Positions 21,899-33,379 of a DNA stretch of 64,000 nt are shown piece by piece. The position numbers were made by a program, and so were the translations under genes. Source of the stretch: Carposina sasakii (Eukaryota > Arthropoda > Insecta > Lepidoptera > Carposinidae). The DNA is taken from positions 6,579,501 through 6,643,500 of the forward strand of contig CP053159.1 of assembly GCA_014607495.2 (NCBI GenBank), written 5' to 3'. The notes below the pieces were generated by a model that was not told where the DNA came from, did not search any database, and was given only the letters and a program-made list of their open reading frames with translations. How positions within the stretch are numbered: the stretch's first letter is position 1; each line of letters starts with the position of its first letter.

Positions 21899-22031
21899 CT
21901 TCATTTTCCTCAGAATCTGACGATGACGAATAAAGAATCACTCTGTTTCGCTTCTTGTTTTGGCTTTCTTTTAATTTCTTAATTTTATTTAAGTAATAGT
22001 TAATTTCACTAGAAGCTTTGCGTTTAGGCAT
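21899..22031 (-). CDS. DIRS gag, exon 1
   Basis: ATG at 22031-22029 opens MPKRKASSEINYYLNKIKKL, followed by a Lys/Arg-rich stretch and an acidic serine run (YSSSSDSEEN), then the donor GTAAGA. 133 nt, 44 codons plus one base. The basic start could serve as a nuclear localisation signal (inference). Confidence 0.75.
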
Positions 22032-22123
22032 GTTCTTAATACTCTGATAATAAATTTGAAAAATAGAATAAACTAAACTATAATACTAGAATTGAAAACG
22101 TGTGCTCGTTGCCGCGCACAAAA

Positions 22124-22258
22124 AAAGAATGAAGGAAATTATCGGTAGACTAGGAATAGTGTCGTAGGTTGTAGGGTAGTTCTGTTTTCGAATTACCCAC
22201 TCTGAAATTGTGCGAAGTTGCCAGTACAATAAAAGTACTACATGTGTTAAAAATATAT
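22124..22258 (-). promoter_or_regulatory. DIRS 5' leader
   Basis: The 5' untranslated region between the inverted repeat and gag; its exact reverse complement occurs at 17401-17536. The promoter should lie in or just before it, but no defined element can be read out. Confidence 0.5.
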
Positions 22259-22285
22259 CAAAGAATGAAACGTACGAAATGTAAT
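22238..22285 (-). repeat. DIRS 5' inverted terminal repeat
   Basis: 48 bp, partner of 17666-17713. Confidence 0.85.
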
Positions 22286-22299
22286 CACTATTTTATACA

Positions 22300-22500
22300 A
22301 ACAATTAGTGGATGGCTGCGACTCCGTCCACGTGGACTACGGAAAAACATATAGGTAAGTGGAAATTTTTCGGGATAAAAATATTTTTACAAGGATAAAA
22401 AGTATCCTTCCCGCCTTCTAAGTTCTAAGCTACTTTTTAACTAAATCGGTACAACCATTCACGAGTTATAAATAGTGTAACTAACACGACTTTCTTTCGT
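22300..22500 (+). repeat. SINE-like family S, partial copy
   Basis: Starts TTAGTGGATGGCTGCGACTC with CCACGTGGACTACGG, then GGGATAAAAATATTTTTAC; begins about 15 bp beyond the DIRS 5' end. Confidence 0.7.
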
Positions 22501-22801
22501 CATATATTTCGTCCACCTCCCACTGTCCTTCCTTCGTGATGTTAGCATCCAAGATGGACTCGATAAAACCCCGGCTTATCTGATTATATCAGCAGGTCCA
22601 ACACTTGCTAGAGGAATTTATTAGCCATTTAGGGTACGGTTTCATTACCTAATTCAGGTTTTCAATACACGGAAGCCAAGTCAGTATGCGAATATTGGTA
22701 GTATAATATGAAATTAAATTGGAAGTTAAATAGTAAAATGGATAAACTACTGTATCAAAGTGGCAAATTTCTAACATTTTCAATAGGAATTATAAAATAT
22801 A

Positions 22802-23140
22802 CAAGATGTTTTTTCGTTGCCACGGTTTACATGAGGTACGCACACTATAGATAGAAATTATTTGTTCTACAAAAAAACATTCTGTACCAGAGTGAGCTTA
22901 AGCATTGCAAGGCATACTCTACCAGCTCATACTCTCTAGCTTATGCCAAAAAAAAAAGTTGCTGGGAAACGATTTTTTAAGTCTACGTGCATTTCTGGAT
23001 AAAATGCAATCTGATAACACTCAACTTCGGACTTTAATATTTTGGAAACCAGACACTTCCCAGGTACGTTTCCATGGAGAAAAATGTTCATGGTGATGAG
23101 GAAAATTCGTAGTGTCCGTAAAGGTTGACATAAAAAAACA
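22802..23140 (-). mobile_element. MITE family D, diverged reverse copy
   Basis: Starts CAAGATGTTTTTTCGTTGCC, and later has CCATGGAGAAAAATGTTCAT and GATGAGGAAAATTCGTAGTG, the reverse complements of the family D landmarks at 60959-61275. Confidence 0.65.
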
Positions 23141-25212
23141 GTCTGCATAAACTAGTAAGACCAAGGAAAATTCTGAAGGTTTCAGAAAATTTTTGTCCAA
23201 ATCTATACCGTACATGAATTACTAAAAACAAACAAACGACATAAGAAACATAGTCTACGACCATTTCAAACTACTAACTACATAAGTATTCAGGACTTAT
23301 GAGAGACCTATAATCAATATAGTGTTCTGTGCCTATAATGCTTTTGTTCATGATGGCTTTGGAAGAAGTATCTATCACTTTTCGTAAAGCTTTCAGTATG
23401 ATAAAATAATATCACTACAGAGAATCCACTCGCTAAAGAAATGCAGTGAAATCTAAAAAGCGAAGTTAGTATTTATACTTCCTTTTCAACAAGTAAGAGT
23501 TAGGTACAAAATTATTCGTTTAAAATCACTGGTTTGTGTTGAGGATAAGCAAACATGAAAAAAGTTTGAAAAGTCCGCACTTCATTTCGCCTGTTTCCAT
23601 TTCGTAGCAGCTTTGGGCTGCCAACATAAAAGCAGTAAAACCGAGTTTAATCAGTTAGATGCAGTGTTAACCGACGTCGAGCCGCTCAGGGACTTTATCG
23701 GATAACCAGGTGCCTAGGTATACTGAAAAAGATAGGTTTAACTCCACTGGGTTTGTCGTTTAGGTAACCGTGGTGTGTCACCACAGTTGTGCAATATGTA
23801 TTTAATGTATCTTTTACATAGATAGACTTGTTGATATAATCCTATTTTGAAACACTATGCAATAACACTTAAATACTGGATTTTCTAGTCCAGAATTTAT
23901 TCGGCACAAATGTTCTGAGAAAGTTTACCTATGTACACCATTTCGTCGCCTACATAATCCTCATGAGAAAAAAACTAAAGCGTCAGCTGGCCCAACTTGC
24001 CTTTTTAATATTTTACAAGTGATTTCGGTTTACGAAAAAGGAAAAGAAAGAAACTTTTAAAAGCTAGTAAGTAGAAGCTTCTTCTCGAATACCCCTAGGA
24101 AGGAAGTTAGATAGTTTTACACAGACGACCCTTCGATAAAGTGTCATAATTTAGATGATATATTGTATGAAAAGAGCATATTTTGTTATCTTGTTTGTGG
24201 TTTTCTGAATAAGTTATAGTTTGTGTTAGGGCGATAGTGTTTGGGAACCTGTTGATAACAATATACTATCCGTATCCATTTGTTAAGTTAGATATTGATA
24301 AATCTATCGCGTGTATTCTTTTCTACAGCACATCCGGTGCTATAGAAAAGAATAGCCACGACATTGAGGATAAATTTTACTGGTAATTGCTGGTAACTTT
24401 CTATAATAAAAATTCTTTAGTAACAAACTTAGCTTCGTCTTATTACTTGCAATTTTCTTACATTTTCCTTTCAATAATGTCCGTATTTCAGAACATCAAT
24501 TTTCTCTGAGCAATATTCGTTAAATGCAAACTTTTAGACATAAGCGCCATACACCGAACTTTAAAATTATGGAAAGAGAAATATTCACATATGTAGCGAA
24601 GCAGAATGAGAACCATCATGGCGAACTTTTCTCTTTGCTCAAAAGTTTGTGTTGCGAGTAGATGCCCGTGGAGCCTCCCTGGGGATGTCGCACATGCATG
24701 TTTAATGGCGTCCTAGAAAGGTCAAGAGACTGAAACTGGTGTGGAGTAGAATACATTACTCAGGATAGTTACTATTGTTGGCAGTGCCATGACAGCGTCT
24801 TTTCTAACTTTCACTAACTGTTAGCAGGTAGTTTGTAGCTGTCTTTCAAACAAATTAATTGTGCCTTGGTTATAAGCTGTAACGAGGGAGCAACTCCGAG
24901 AAACTTTTTGAAGAAGGTACGGAATGAAAGTGTCGGCTGCGTCAGACTCAAATATTATGGCGCGAACTCGTAAACTGATGCGAGTTTAAGACTAATTGGA
25001 AGGTTCGTGTATGGTGAATTTATGGAGTTTTCCTAGAGTTTTCGAGCGTAAATATAACAAATTTGTAATAAAGTTACCGCCTCAGTCTGTTCTTCCGAAA
25101 TTGGTACAGGAGTAAAAAATATTTTTTTAAAGTTTCCCAATCAATTGGGAGGTATTGCTGGATAAACTGTTTTACCGCTGTAACTTGTTCAACAAAAGGC
25201 TCCAAACTTTAT
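23141..25212. other. Intronic, nothing recognised
   Basis: Includes an imperfect hairpin at 24315-24358 (ATTCTTTTCTACAGCA / TGCTATAGAAAAGAAT, one mismatch). No other element identified. Confidence 0.4.
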
Positions 25213-25265
25213 TTAGGTTAACTCTACTCGTAGTAAGAATAAAGTTAAACTTGAGTCAGACTTAC

Positions 25266-26241
25266 CTTTTGGTGGATTGATATGCAGAGCGCTTCTAAAT
25301 AGACTTTCTTCGTCATGCCAATCCAGGTTCCTTCTCAAGGTTTGCCCACACATTGCTGACAGAGTGATGAGCAAAGTAAACATGAACATTCTACTTCTTG
25401 TATCCGTCCGTTGCCAGTTCTTCGTGAGAACTCCGGCGCCTAAACCAAGGAGCAAGCAAAATCCAATGCTTGGTATGTACAGTACTCGCTCCGCAACCAC
25501 GAAGCCGACGAAAAACAATAAATTACTAGCGGGTATAAATGGAAGAACCATGAATGCTATAAATATTAACAACGCAACTTGGGGGCTACGATAAACGTAT
25601 TTGTGGGGATTTGGAGCTTTCGATTTGGCTGACGCGATCGGACAGATACAAGACGAATGGTGCATCATCGTGTTGTTATTGTTTACCGCCCGGCACATAC
25701 TTGTGTGCTCCTCTACGAGTGCATGTTTGCATCCAGTGCAGGGACATAACAGCTTTTTAAATGTCACGTTCTCTCTGTGAATCGTGTGATAGCTTTTCCT
25801 CTCAACGCAGTCTTGTCCTCTGTAAGGCTTGCAATTATAATTCCATTTATGTTTAGCTTTGCTGCTCTGTTTTTTGTAATACTTCGCATCATCTCGCAGC
25901 CTCTTTTGCTTTTTGAATTCTTTCAGTATGGTTTTCCAGGTTACTTTGGTTATGACTGCGTAGAAAATTAGTGTGAATATATTTCGGGGATCGAATATAG
26001 TTGTGATGCGTGGAACGGCGTCCATTGACCAGTCGAAGCTTAACTGGAAGGGGTATAGGAGTAGGAAGAAATTAAATACGGGGAGGTAGGAAAAGGTGTA
26101 TAGCCTGGTGAGGAAGGAGGGGTCTCGGGAGGCCGGGTTGTCTGCGGCTGCAAAGGGCGTAGTTTTGATAGTAAGCCCAAGCCTCCAATAAAGTAAGGCA
26201 CAGCCACCCGCAGTTAGAGCACACACGCTCCGCCACCGACG
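25266..26241 (-). CDS. TMTC2-like exon with late membrane segments
   Basis: A 976-nt exon bounded by TTGTTTCAG and GTAAGT, phase 0 at its start and phase 1 at its end. It begins RRWRSVCALTAGGCALLYW and includes DNPASRDPSFLTRLYTFSYL, the signature LSFDWSMDAVP, VALLIFIAFMVLPFIPASNL, VGFVVAERVLYIPSIGF and DWHDEESLFRSALHINPPK. These match TMTC2 block by block (known: ER membrane TMTC proteins are needed for O-mannosylation of cadherins; TMTC2 is also linked to ER calcium handling). Four to five hydrophobic segments are visible. Odd: between FYAVITKVTW and YVYRSPQ lies a loop of about 110 residues that is basic at first and then Cys-rich (CPCTGCKHA, CICP), longer and more Cys-rich than I recall for vertebrate TMTC2. 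5' exons not found. Confidence 0.93.
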
Positions 26242-26467
26242 CTGAAACAATAGAAAATTCATGTTTAATAACATGTTGTAGCTTTCATCTTTATTTTGTT
26301 AGATTATGTTCTAATTATTTTATTTAATACCGTAATACTTTGGCATAACTATTGTCAAATCACCAATTTTTCAAGGTTCTTTTAAAGTCCAGAGCACTCT
26401 TTAAGCCCAAAAGACATTTTTTTAACATAATAATCGGATGCCTTTCCTAGTGAAAATTGTCAATATA

Positions 26468-26723
26468 CAGAGTGTAACAAAAGGGGTATGTTAAGCGAAA
26501 AGCTATATAAATAGCCCACTGAAAGGAACCATCCACAAAATTTCAGACTCGATCACATGTTTATTTTTCAGATAGTATGGAGAATTCCTAAACAACTCAG
26601 GAATGTTCATACAATCTTGAAAAATAAACATGTGATTTCGAGTCTCAAATTTTGGAAGTAGGTTCTTTATAGTGGGCTGTTTACATAGCTTTTCGCTTAA
26701 CATACCCTTTCTGTTACACCCTG
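26468..26723 (+). mobile_element. MITE family A copy, best preserved
   Basis: TA-flanked, ends CAGAGTGTAACAAAAGGGGT and a right end ending CTGTTACACCCTG. The two halves are long inverted copies of each other (AAGCGAAAAGCTATATAAAT / TTTACATAGCTTTTCGCTTA), so the whole is a near-hairpin. Lies about 225 bp upstream of the TMTC2 exon. Confidence 0.9.
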
Positions 26724-29700
26724 TATACATTTTTTAAGAAAACGTCCCTCCACAATTTCTTACATTTACTTACTACTCGTACAGCTTTATATTTTTTGCC
26801 GCGCCAACTTCGAACAGTGATTGATTACTCTTTTCTGTAGAATTCGTTAATATTCTGTCAAAAATTTGCCATCGTGTCTTGAATATGGTAATTTTTATAC
26901 TACCTAAATATTGCTATTATTATAAAGAAAGAATATTATGTTATAATTTACATTTAACATAACTTTATAAAATACATTGATAATTATTACATGCATATTT
27001 TATCCTTTGACCGATTCAGTTGTATGTTGTTTTATTGATAAGGTAGGTAATCGTTAGACAATATTCACTTTAGCTATTAAGAATAACAATGCTCGTAATT
27101 ACTAAAGACTAGTTGTAGATCGTTACACAAACTAACCTTTTATGAGATTAATTAATTAGTAAAGTGTTTACTCAACGCCGTTCAGAATATATTTACAACA
27201 TAGTTAGTTAAACGGCGCTCCCGTCTGCGCCAGTAATAATTTTAATCCAAGCGCGACGCTGGCAAGATAAAATTGATTTATAATAGAGGCAAGACGTCCC
27301 TTTAGATTATTAAATTACTACTTCCACCTTAAGCTTACCCTGGCAGGAGATAATATGAAAATAGTATGAATTAGGTATTCTAATCAGTTCAAAGTGGGTA
27401 TTATGAAAGTTTTCGCGGCTACGAGTATTTACTGGCAGAGGGGATGTGCGCGAGTCGAGCGGCTTGTTAGTTGCGGGGAGCTCGAGGAAAAGATTTATGA
27501 AGGTGCCGCGTCCCTCCGACCTGGCCCAGGGGAAGACCCGCAGAACTAACGACGCCGTTTCGGATTTCCAGCACAATTTACACCGCCTAGGGAGCCAGAG
27601 TTCGAATGAAACGAAAATCACGCTGAAACTTAGCTATAGATGAACACAAAATTAATCAATCAGAGTGTAAGGCAAGAGTAGCACCTGAATAATACAGTAC
27701 ACCATTTTCACACCTAACCAGTCGTGAAATAATTATGTGCCACATTACGCCCTTGAAATAGCTGAAAGCGTAATGAAAATGCGATCGATGGGGAGGGATC
27801 GCACCGTAAAGCAAAAGGAATATGTATTTCATTAGGAGTCACAACTTTTATAATATCGACTGGCTAACATAAGCTGGGAGAATAATCAAATTATTCTTAC
27901 TAAACTTAACCCTTAAGTTAAACCTGTGTACATTTAGTTATCGATTAGCTAAACTATTACTCTTATTTTTTTGTACATAAATATTTTATACAGAACAGTT
28001 TAATGAGTGGATAATGTCAAGAGGTGCGATTACCTCTAGCAAAGATTTCCTTCCAGCAAACTATCTAAGGGAATTACGAATGTCAACACTCATCCAGAAA
28101 ACAATATTTCTATAAGTATTTAAAGAAATTTCTGAAATTGTATTAAACAGTTTGAGGTTACTCGAACTTACAAACTTAACCACTTTATGTTATTAGTACA
28201 AATAAGTACTAATAAAATCCAAAATTTACCTTGATTTGAGCTTAGTTTTTGAAATAAATTATTATTATTCCAGAAACTTGTTATTGAAATTTTACAACTG
28301 TTTATTATTAAAAACTTAGGCCTCAGTAATATTCGAATTTTCTTAAGCTAAAGCTTTGAACCTGTACATTTTTTAAATGGAAATAATTATTTTAAAATTA
28401 ATTAACAATGATAAAATTTATTTAACACGGTACTAGTCAAACTAGTGCTTGGATGCAAAATGAAAACTTGAATATAGAAATTTAAACAGGTTAGACTTAT
28501 AAAATATAGAATTATAAAAATATGTTAATTAGCTATTAAAACTAGTGCAATTTCCTGTTCATCTTGCGTATGCGCCTAAGCGCTTGACGCTAGACGCAAT
28601 GAAAAGTGCACTGCTATAGACATATTTGTCATGTGAATGCAAGACCAAGAAAAATACCCCTGAATCCACTTCTAATACACTCCAGCCCAATGCTTATCTA
28701 AAAAATATTAGCTCACTGACATCCCCGTCATCGCCTTGTAAATGTCGGCTCATTTGCCAGTCCGTTAAAAATCCAATGCTAAGTACCTGCTAATGTGAGT
28801 TTGAAAGAAATCTTGAACATTTGCGGATGGAGACACTCTTACATTTCCGGTAGACCGTTCTAATAAATTACGTGTTAACGCGTTATTTTTCATCATGACA
28901 GAAATGGCATTCTTTCGCCCTATCGAAATCAATATCAAAAATATATACTCGTACGGTGGACCAACATCTATATTGAATAAAGCTGCTGCCTCTTCAAAGG
29001 CCTTGCTATTAAGTTAAGGTCCTCACTAGGTATTTTAGGTTTCTCACTAAGTATCACAGTAGATATCTTAGGTTTTGATTATTGCTGCCAGAGAGCATCT
29101 AATTATGAGTTTAATCACTATTCTATGATATTCAATCTAAATCAAATATTAGCTACTATAACAACGGTGATAAACCCGAAAACTAAACTCTTAAGTATCA
29201 CCGGTAAAAGTATTACAAGTTTTATTATTAGGCTGTCTGTAAACAGAAATCCACTCCAGATCATCATGTTAATAGCGCTCTATGTCGGTGGATTACCTAC
29301 AAAATTATTACTATGCGAGTCACGTAGACCTTATATCGTTGGCTTAAAAAGTAAAATCCCTTTAGTCACAGTGACATCTTAAGTAATACTTAGGTTTGAA
29401 ACATATTTCTTAAGATACGTACATCATTTTCGTGAATCTATTTACTATTTAGTATACTCGTAGGTAAATTTGACTGTAGCTTTTGTCATGTCAATTATAT
29501 AGGTAGTTTTACAAACATTTCCAGAACTTTGACTTTTTGACGTCACTCATACTCATGCATAGATGAAATAGTAGCTTAGCTTGTTAGTTGCTTATTACTG
29601 CTTGTGTATCGATATAGGGTTGTAAGTAGGTGTGACGTGGTGCACCCTGCCATTTTACCGACGAGGCTCTGACGCTAAAATCTTATATTATCTATAAAAT

Positions 29701-29798
29701 TTAGAACGACACGGTAACATGTCGCATTGGATTCGTTATCTGTAGCTAGATTGTAGTATTTTGTCCGAAAAGAGGCGGTAGGCTCGCCCCTATGGGGG
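26724..29798. other. No gene recognised; GC-richer patch inside
   Basis: Mostly AT-rich. 27425-27640 is distinctly GC-richer with open frames on both strands (65 codons plus, 103 codons minus) but no recognisable protein; it may be a conserved non-coding or promoter-like patch. The 85-codon ORF at 29125-29382 has no known domain. Confidence 0.4.
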
Positions 29799-29833
29799 AT
29801 AATGGGCGTGACTATATATATATAGTCACGCCC

Positions 29834-29888
<55 letters not shown>
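29799..29888. repeat. 40-bp perfect palindrome followed by an (AT)n tract
   Basis: 29799-29838 is a perfect palindrome, with arms ATAATGGGCGTGACTATATA and its reverse complement. It is followed by about 50 bp of alternating AT. The GGGGGATAATGGGCGT flank recurs in reverse at 59316-59335. Confidence 0.85.
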
Positions 29889-29891
<3 letters not shown>

Positions 29892-30318
29892 GGAGATCAA
29901 GATGTCATATCCTACAGTCGGATCTCCAACGCCATCTATTTTCAATCGTTGAAGTTAGAAACGTCAAGTCGACAGCTATCACTGACTTGAGGACAGCTGT
30001 CACTTGGGTAAAGACAAGACAGAGTACTGAGAGGGCGCCACTGTAGATTTACAACGACTACCGGGTCGTTTGTATTGAGCCGGAGGGTATGCTGTTCTTG
30101 TTGTTGCGTCTGGAGCGAAGCACGGGTGCTAATCAGCCTCTGTCTTGTACTTACCACGTTTCTACGTTATCCGCTAGAATCCTAGTAATCTTGTGCGTAG
30201 ATACAGTGAAAGTGTTTGTGATTCCTAATTAAGCTTGTTTACTACACGCCGCATTCTTTATTTCGGATTTTGGAAGATGTCGGACACACCTAACGGCACG
30301 CCACTCGACCCATCTACG
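29889..30318 (+). mobile_element. LTR-like fragment with a possible gag start, inside AT repeats
   Basis: A 430-bp block of ordinary base composition sits between two AT tracts (to 29888, and from 30319). It starts TGTCGGAGATCAAG and ends with an ATG frame MSDTPNGTPLDPSTS that stops at the AT tract. A TGT start and a short leader before an N-terminal coding start resemble an LTR plus the beginning of gag, but neither a second LTR nor a primer-binding site was confirmed. Confidence 0.35.
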
Positions 30319-30339
30319 TCATATATATATATATTATGT

Positions 30340-31654
30340 ATCGATATTTAATGCCGTCGAGAGATAGGTATCTGAGGAAAGACATGGCCTACTCTTTATC
30401 CATATTAAATATATTGACTCAAACTTATGCCAGCGTAGGAATTACAACCATAAGTCACGTCATTAAAGCGTATATCCAACTTTATCAAACATAATAGAGG
30501 TGACACACCTCGAGGTTTTAAAGGGGAATGCTTTCAAAACATCTCGCAAATAAAACGTTACTCAGGTATCTCGCCTATAAACTCATAAAGCCGCGGGAGC
30601 TGAGGGGTCCATTAACTTTAATATGCTCATAACTATATGACGAAATCTCAACAACAGGAACAGGAAAAAGCTTTTTAATTCCGACCTCAACTCAAGTTTG
30701 GGAAGGGTAATAGTATTTTCACGAAAAGTTACTGTAAACAGTGAAAATAGAGGAATGTTTCTCTTGAATTTTATATTCCCATTCAGTTTTGTACAAACAT
30801 GTTACTAGTTAGGTTAAATTTCATGTCGTGCATATCTATTTTAGATAATACCTAATCTGTCTGTTCTGTCTAACACTGAAATATATTTTGTACTTATATA
30901 ATATTATTACATACTCAAAGGTTCAATAGATTAACCATAGCATTAAATAAATAGGTAATCGCCATTACTTTCTATTCAACACCCCGTGCAATGTAAAATA
31001 GTCTGAATTCGCTTGGTTTTTATCGAATTTGCAGTGTTTATTGTTTTGTGTTTCTGTAATACGTAACCTGAAATATTGTGCTATCTTCATATGCATCTGG
31101 AGTTATGGCTTGTCATGTTCAACATTATGTAAAATAAAATGCTTATAATATTGTGCTATAACGCTGTTATATATACCATTTATTAAAAAATAAAATAAAT
31201 GAATATTCAACGACGTACTCGTAGGTGCCCTACGATCAGGTAAAAAATCTCAATCGAGTTGTTTTACCGGCCTCCAGTTACAACACCCTCACTTCAATCT
31301 TGAGGCGGTTTGGATTTCAGTTGTTTGCACTGAGAGAGGGTATAAAGGGAACAGTCTGTTGACATTGACAGTCGGTAAATACTCGGTTTACCTTTATTTA
31401 CTCTGCGGACGTAATACGCTGAACCATATCCAAGTAAATACGGTTACGGAAGGTTGCCCTTCATCTATTTTTCTCGCCGAAAGTCAAGCAGATTTATGTG
31501 AATTTAGGGCATAGGTACCGTTGAACTTATACCGATAAATTTGTTGTGTGTTACACTGAGTTGTAGTTTGATACACTTTAGGTAAAAGGGTATATTGCGA
31601 TAGTTCTAGACCAAATAAGTAGATACTGCCTACCAGAATACTTAGAACCAATGG
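30340..31654. other. No gene recognised
   Basis: The minus-strand ORF at 31484-31765 shadows the LINE remnant that follows. Confidence 0.4.
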
Positions 31655-31799
31655 GCCGTGAAGTATGCAGCGTCTCGAATGAAGATGACTTGCAAAGGAT
31701 GGCTGCTTGTGACTGGATAGCGAAAACTGGAGATCTAGCCTTGTGGCGTGCCCTTGTGGAAGCACACGTCCAACAGTGGGCAGAATGTAGTGAAATATA
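31655..31799 (+). pseudogene. LINE C-terminal remnant
   Basis: Plus-strand frame reads VCSVSNEDDLQRMAACDWIA then LWRALVEAHVQQWAECSEI and a stop. The 'D--LWR-LVEA-VQQWAE' ending is a familiar C-terminus of an arthropod non-LTR retrotransposon family. Nothing upstream of it is readable as RT, and a reverse copy of repeat F follows within 40 bp. Confidence 0.55.
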
Positions 31800-31838
31800 A
31801 CGTTAAATAAAAAGCTTTGGTTTTTTATTTAGCCTTGC

Positions 31839-31925
31839 CGTCATGATGATGATCTCCGACCGTATTTGCCAAGTGCACAAGTGTGTGCGCAAACACAGAT
31901 GCACTCTCTATTGCTTGCCTTATAG
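31839..31925 (-). repeat. Repeat family F, 3' part, reverse
   Basis: CATGATGATGATCTCCGACC then GTATTTGCCAAG and GTGTGTGCGCAAACACAGAT; the ATG/ATC run is the 3' tail in reverse. Confidence 0.65.
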
Positions 31926-32960
31926 CGGTTGTGAACGAACTCATTTATTCGACATGAAAGCATAATCAAACTTTTTTTGTATATGGTTTCTTGTTACTTT
32001 TTAGGATTCCACGTTTAAAGATTTCCAGATGGGATTATTGTTACGTTTTGTCACTACAGTTGTTGTTTTGCCAACGCTGGTCGTCCATCTGTCTCTCTGT
32101 CTGGCGCCAGGCTTTATCACAAATACTAAAAGTAAAATATGTAATATCTAAGTAGGGCTCCCATATAGTTTATATTGTAAGTACAATACTAATAGAACCC
32201 TGCGTTTAGTCGGTTTTTTTATTTGTAAATATTTGCTAAGCATAAATCGGTTCTTTAGGACTTTATATCCATCAAAGAGAATCTTACTTATTACGAATCC
32301 AGGAGCAAACCAAACAATAGGTTTCGTTACAAACATTTTAAGCGCTCTTAATTAGTATAATTAATTCATCATTCCATTCCTCGAACATCGCTCGAACATC
32401 CACATTACCAAAACGAATATAAGACAATATTCGACACTATAATAAAACCTACGCTCGTTATCACTACACACACATACGCAATACAAATTGCAGGCTCACA
32501 TTTTCTGGGCAATATCTCCTGTCTCCATTACTCATCGTTCCACATATAGGTATCAATATGTCAGCCGGAAGACCGAAGGTTTGTATCCAGAGTATAGGTA
32601 CCCGGCTCCATCATAATATTATTTGCTGGTATATGTTACGTGCTCAGAATGACGCACCTGTTTATGATGATGCGAAATTGTACGAAAACCGGGCGCTTCC
32701 AATATTCCATGCTCTTAAATAGACTATTGTATACGTGTTTTTGCGGATTACCAAAAAATATGTACCTAATACTGCCTGATCCCATGCAATATTTAAAAAA
32801 TAAAACTTATTCTTTTGTTATTTTTTTCGGGAGGAGATAAACTGAAGTTGCAATATCGTAGGTGATAAAATAAACACTAAGCGAAATTATACCTATTCAC
32901 TACTTTGTGAAAATCAGAGAACGTCGTAGATTGTACTGTCTTAGAAAGGCGTATCAGTGA
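31926..32960. other. No gene recognised
   Basis: No supported gene or repeat partner. Confidence 0.4.
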
Positions 32961-32967
32961 GAAAAGT

Positions 32968-33379
32968 TCTATATAAAAGAAACATGGTATGGCGAGCGGA
33001 GTATATCGTTCAACAGAAACACATATAACTGTAAATTAATATATACTATTTCTTCATTATGTACTTCAACCAAAAAGAACTTCTAAGTAAATTAAATTCG
33101 GCCACATTTTCGAAAAGATGGGGACTGCGGCAAAATTGGAACCAACTGAAAAAGGAAGAAGGCAACTTTCCCATTTACACTAGGTGCAGGTACAGAAATA
33201 AGGCCGCGCACAAACAATGTACATCACAGGCATTGTTGGAAAACAATGTTATGTCTAAAACAAAGGGAATCTTTAGTATAACTGACGTGTCGCTGGAAGT
33301 AAATTTGTTTTGTGTTGGCTTAGTTTCATTTAATTTTGCCGTCATAAATAAATTTTATCATAACATATATCTTTACTAA
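32968..33379 (+). other. Possible promoter and 106-codon ORF, unrecognised
   Basis: CTATATAAAAGAAA (32969-32982) is a good TATA box, and TCGTTCAACA about 35 bp on could be a start site. An ATG at 33059 opens 106 codons: MYFNQKELLSKLNSATFSKR at first, ending with a hydrophobic stretch (VGLVSFNFAVI). No signal peptide and no known domain. The C-terminal part could instead be intron read-through after a donor-like GCAGGTACAG near 33186-33195. Weak. Confidence 0.25.

Larger units (their letters stand above)
17666..22285 (-). mobile_element. DIRS-type tyrosine-recombinase retrotransposon (defective)
   Basis: A 4.6-kb minus-strand element flanked by 48-bp inverted repeats (17666-17713 and 22238-22285, containing CGTACGTTTCATTCTTTGAT). 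Order along the element: 5' repeat, leader, two-exon gag, overlapping pol (RT, RNase H, DNA methylase-like block, tyrosine recombinase), 3' repeat, then the 340-bp inverted unit. There is no integrase and there are no LTRs; a tyrosine recombinase joins circular cDNA in this class. Pol has two frameshifts, an RT deletion and a stop, so it cannot act alone. It sits in a TMTC2 intron in the same orientation as the gene. Confidence 0.92.
12895..25265 (-). other. TMTC2-like intron (12.4 kb)
   Basis: Defined by the donor GTAAGT at 25265-25260 and the acceptor TTTTAG ending at 12895. It contains family A and D MITEs, an inverted-repeat element, a tRNA-like palindrome, two hairpins, the DIRS retrotransposon in the same orientation as the gene, and a family S copy. 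Confidence 0.85.

Noticed and set aside
25277..25971. Plus-strand ORFs of 105 and 64 codons
   Set aside because: Shadows of the minus-strand TMTC2 exon.
27310..27643. Protein-coding gene on either strand in the GC-richer patch
   Set aside because: Two overlapping ORFs on opposite strands, neither with a domain or supported splice sites.
29792..30046. 84-codon ORF with a YI repeat
   Set aside because: Runs through the (AT)n tract; low-complexity artefact.
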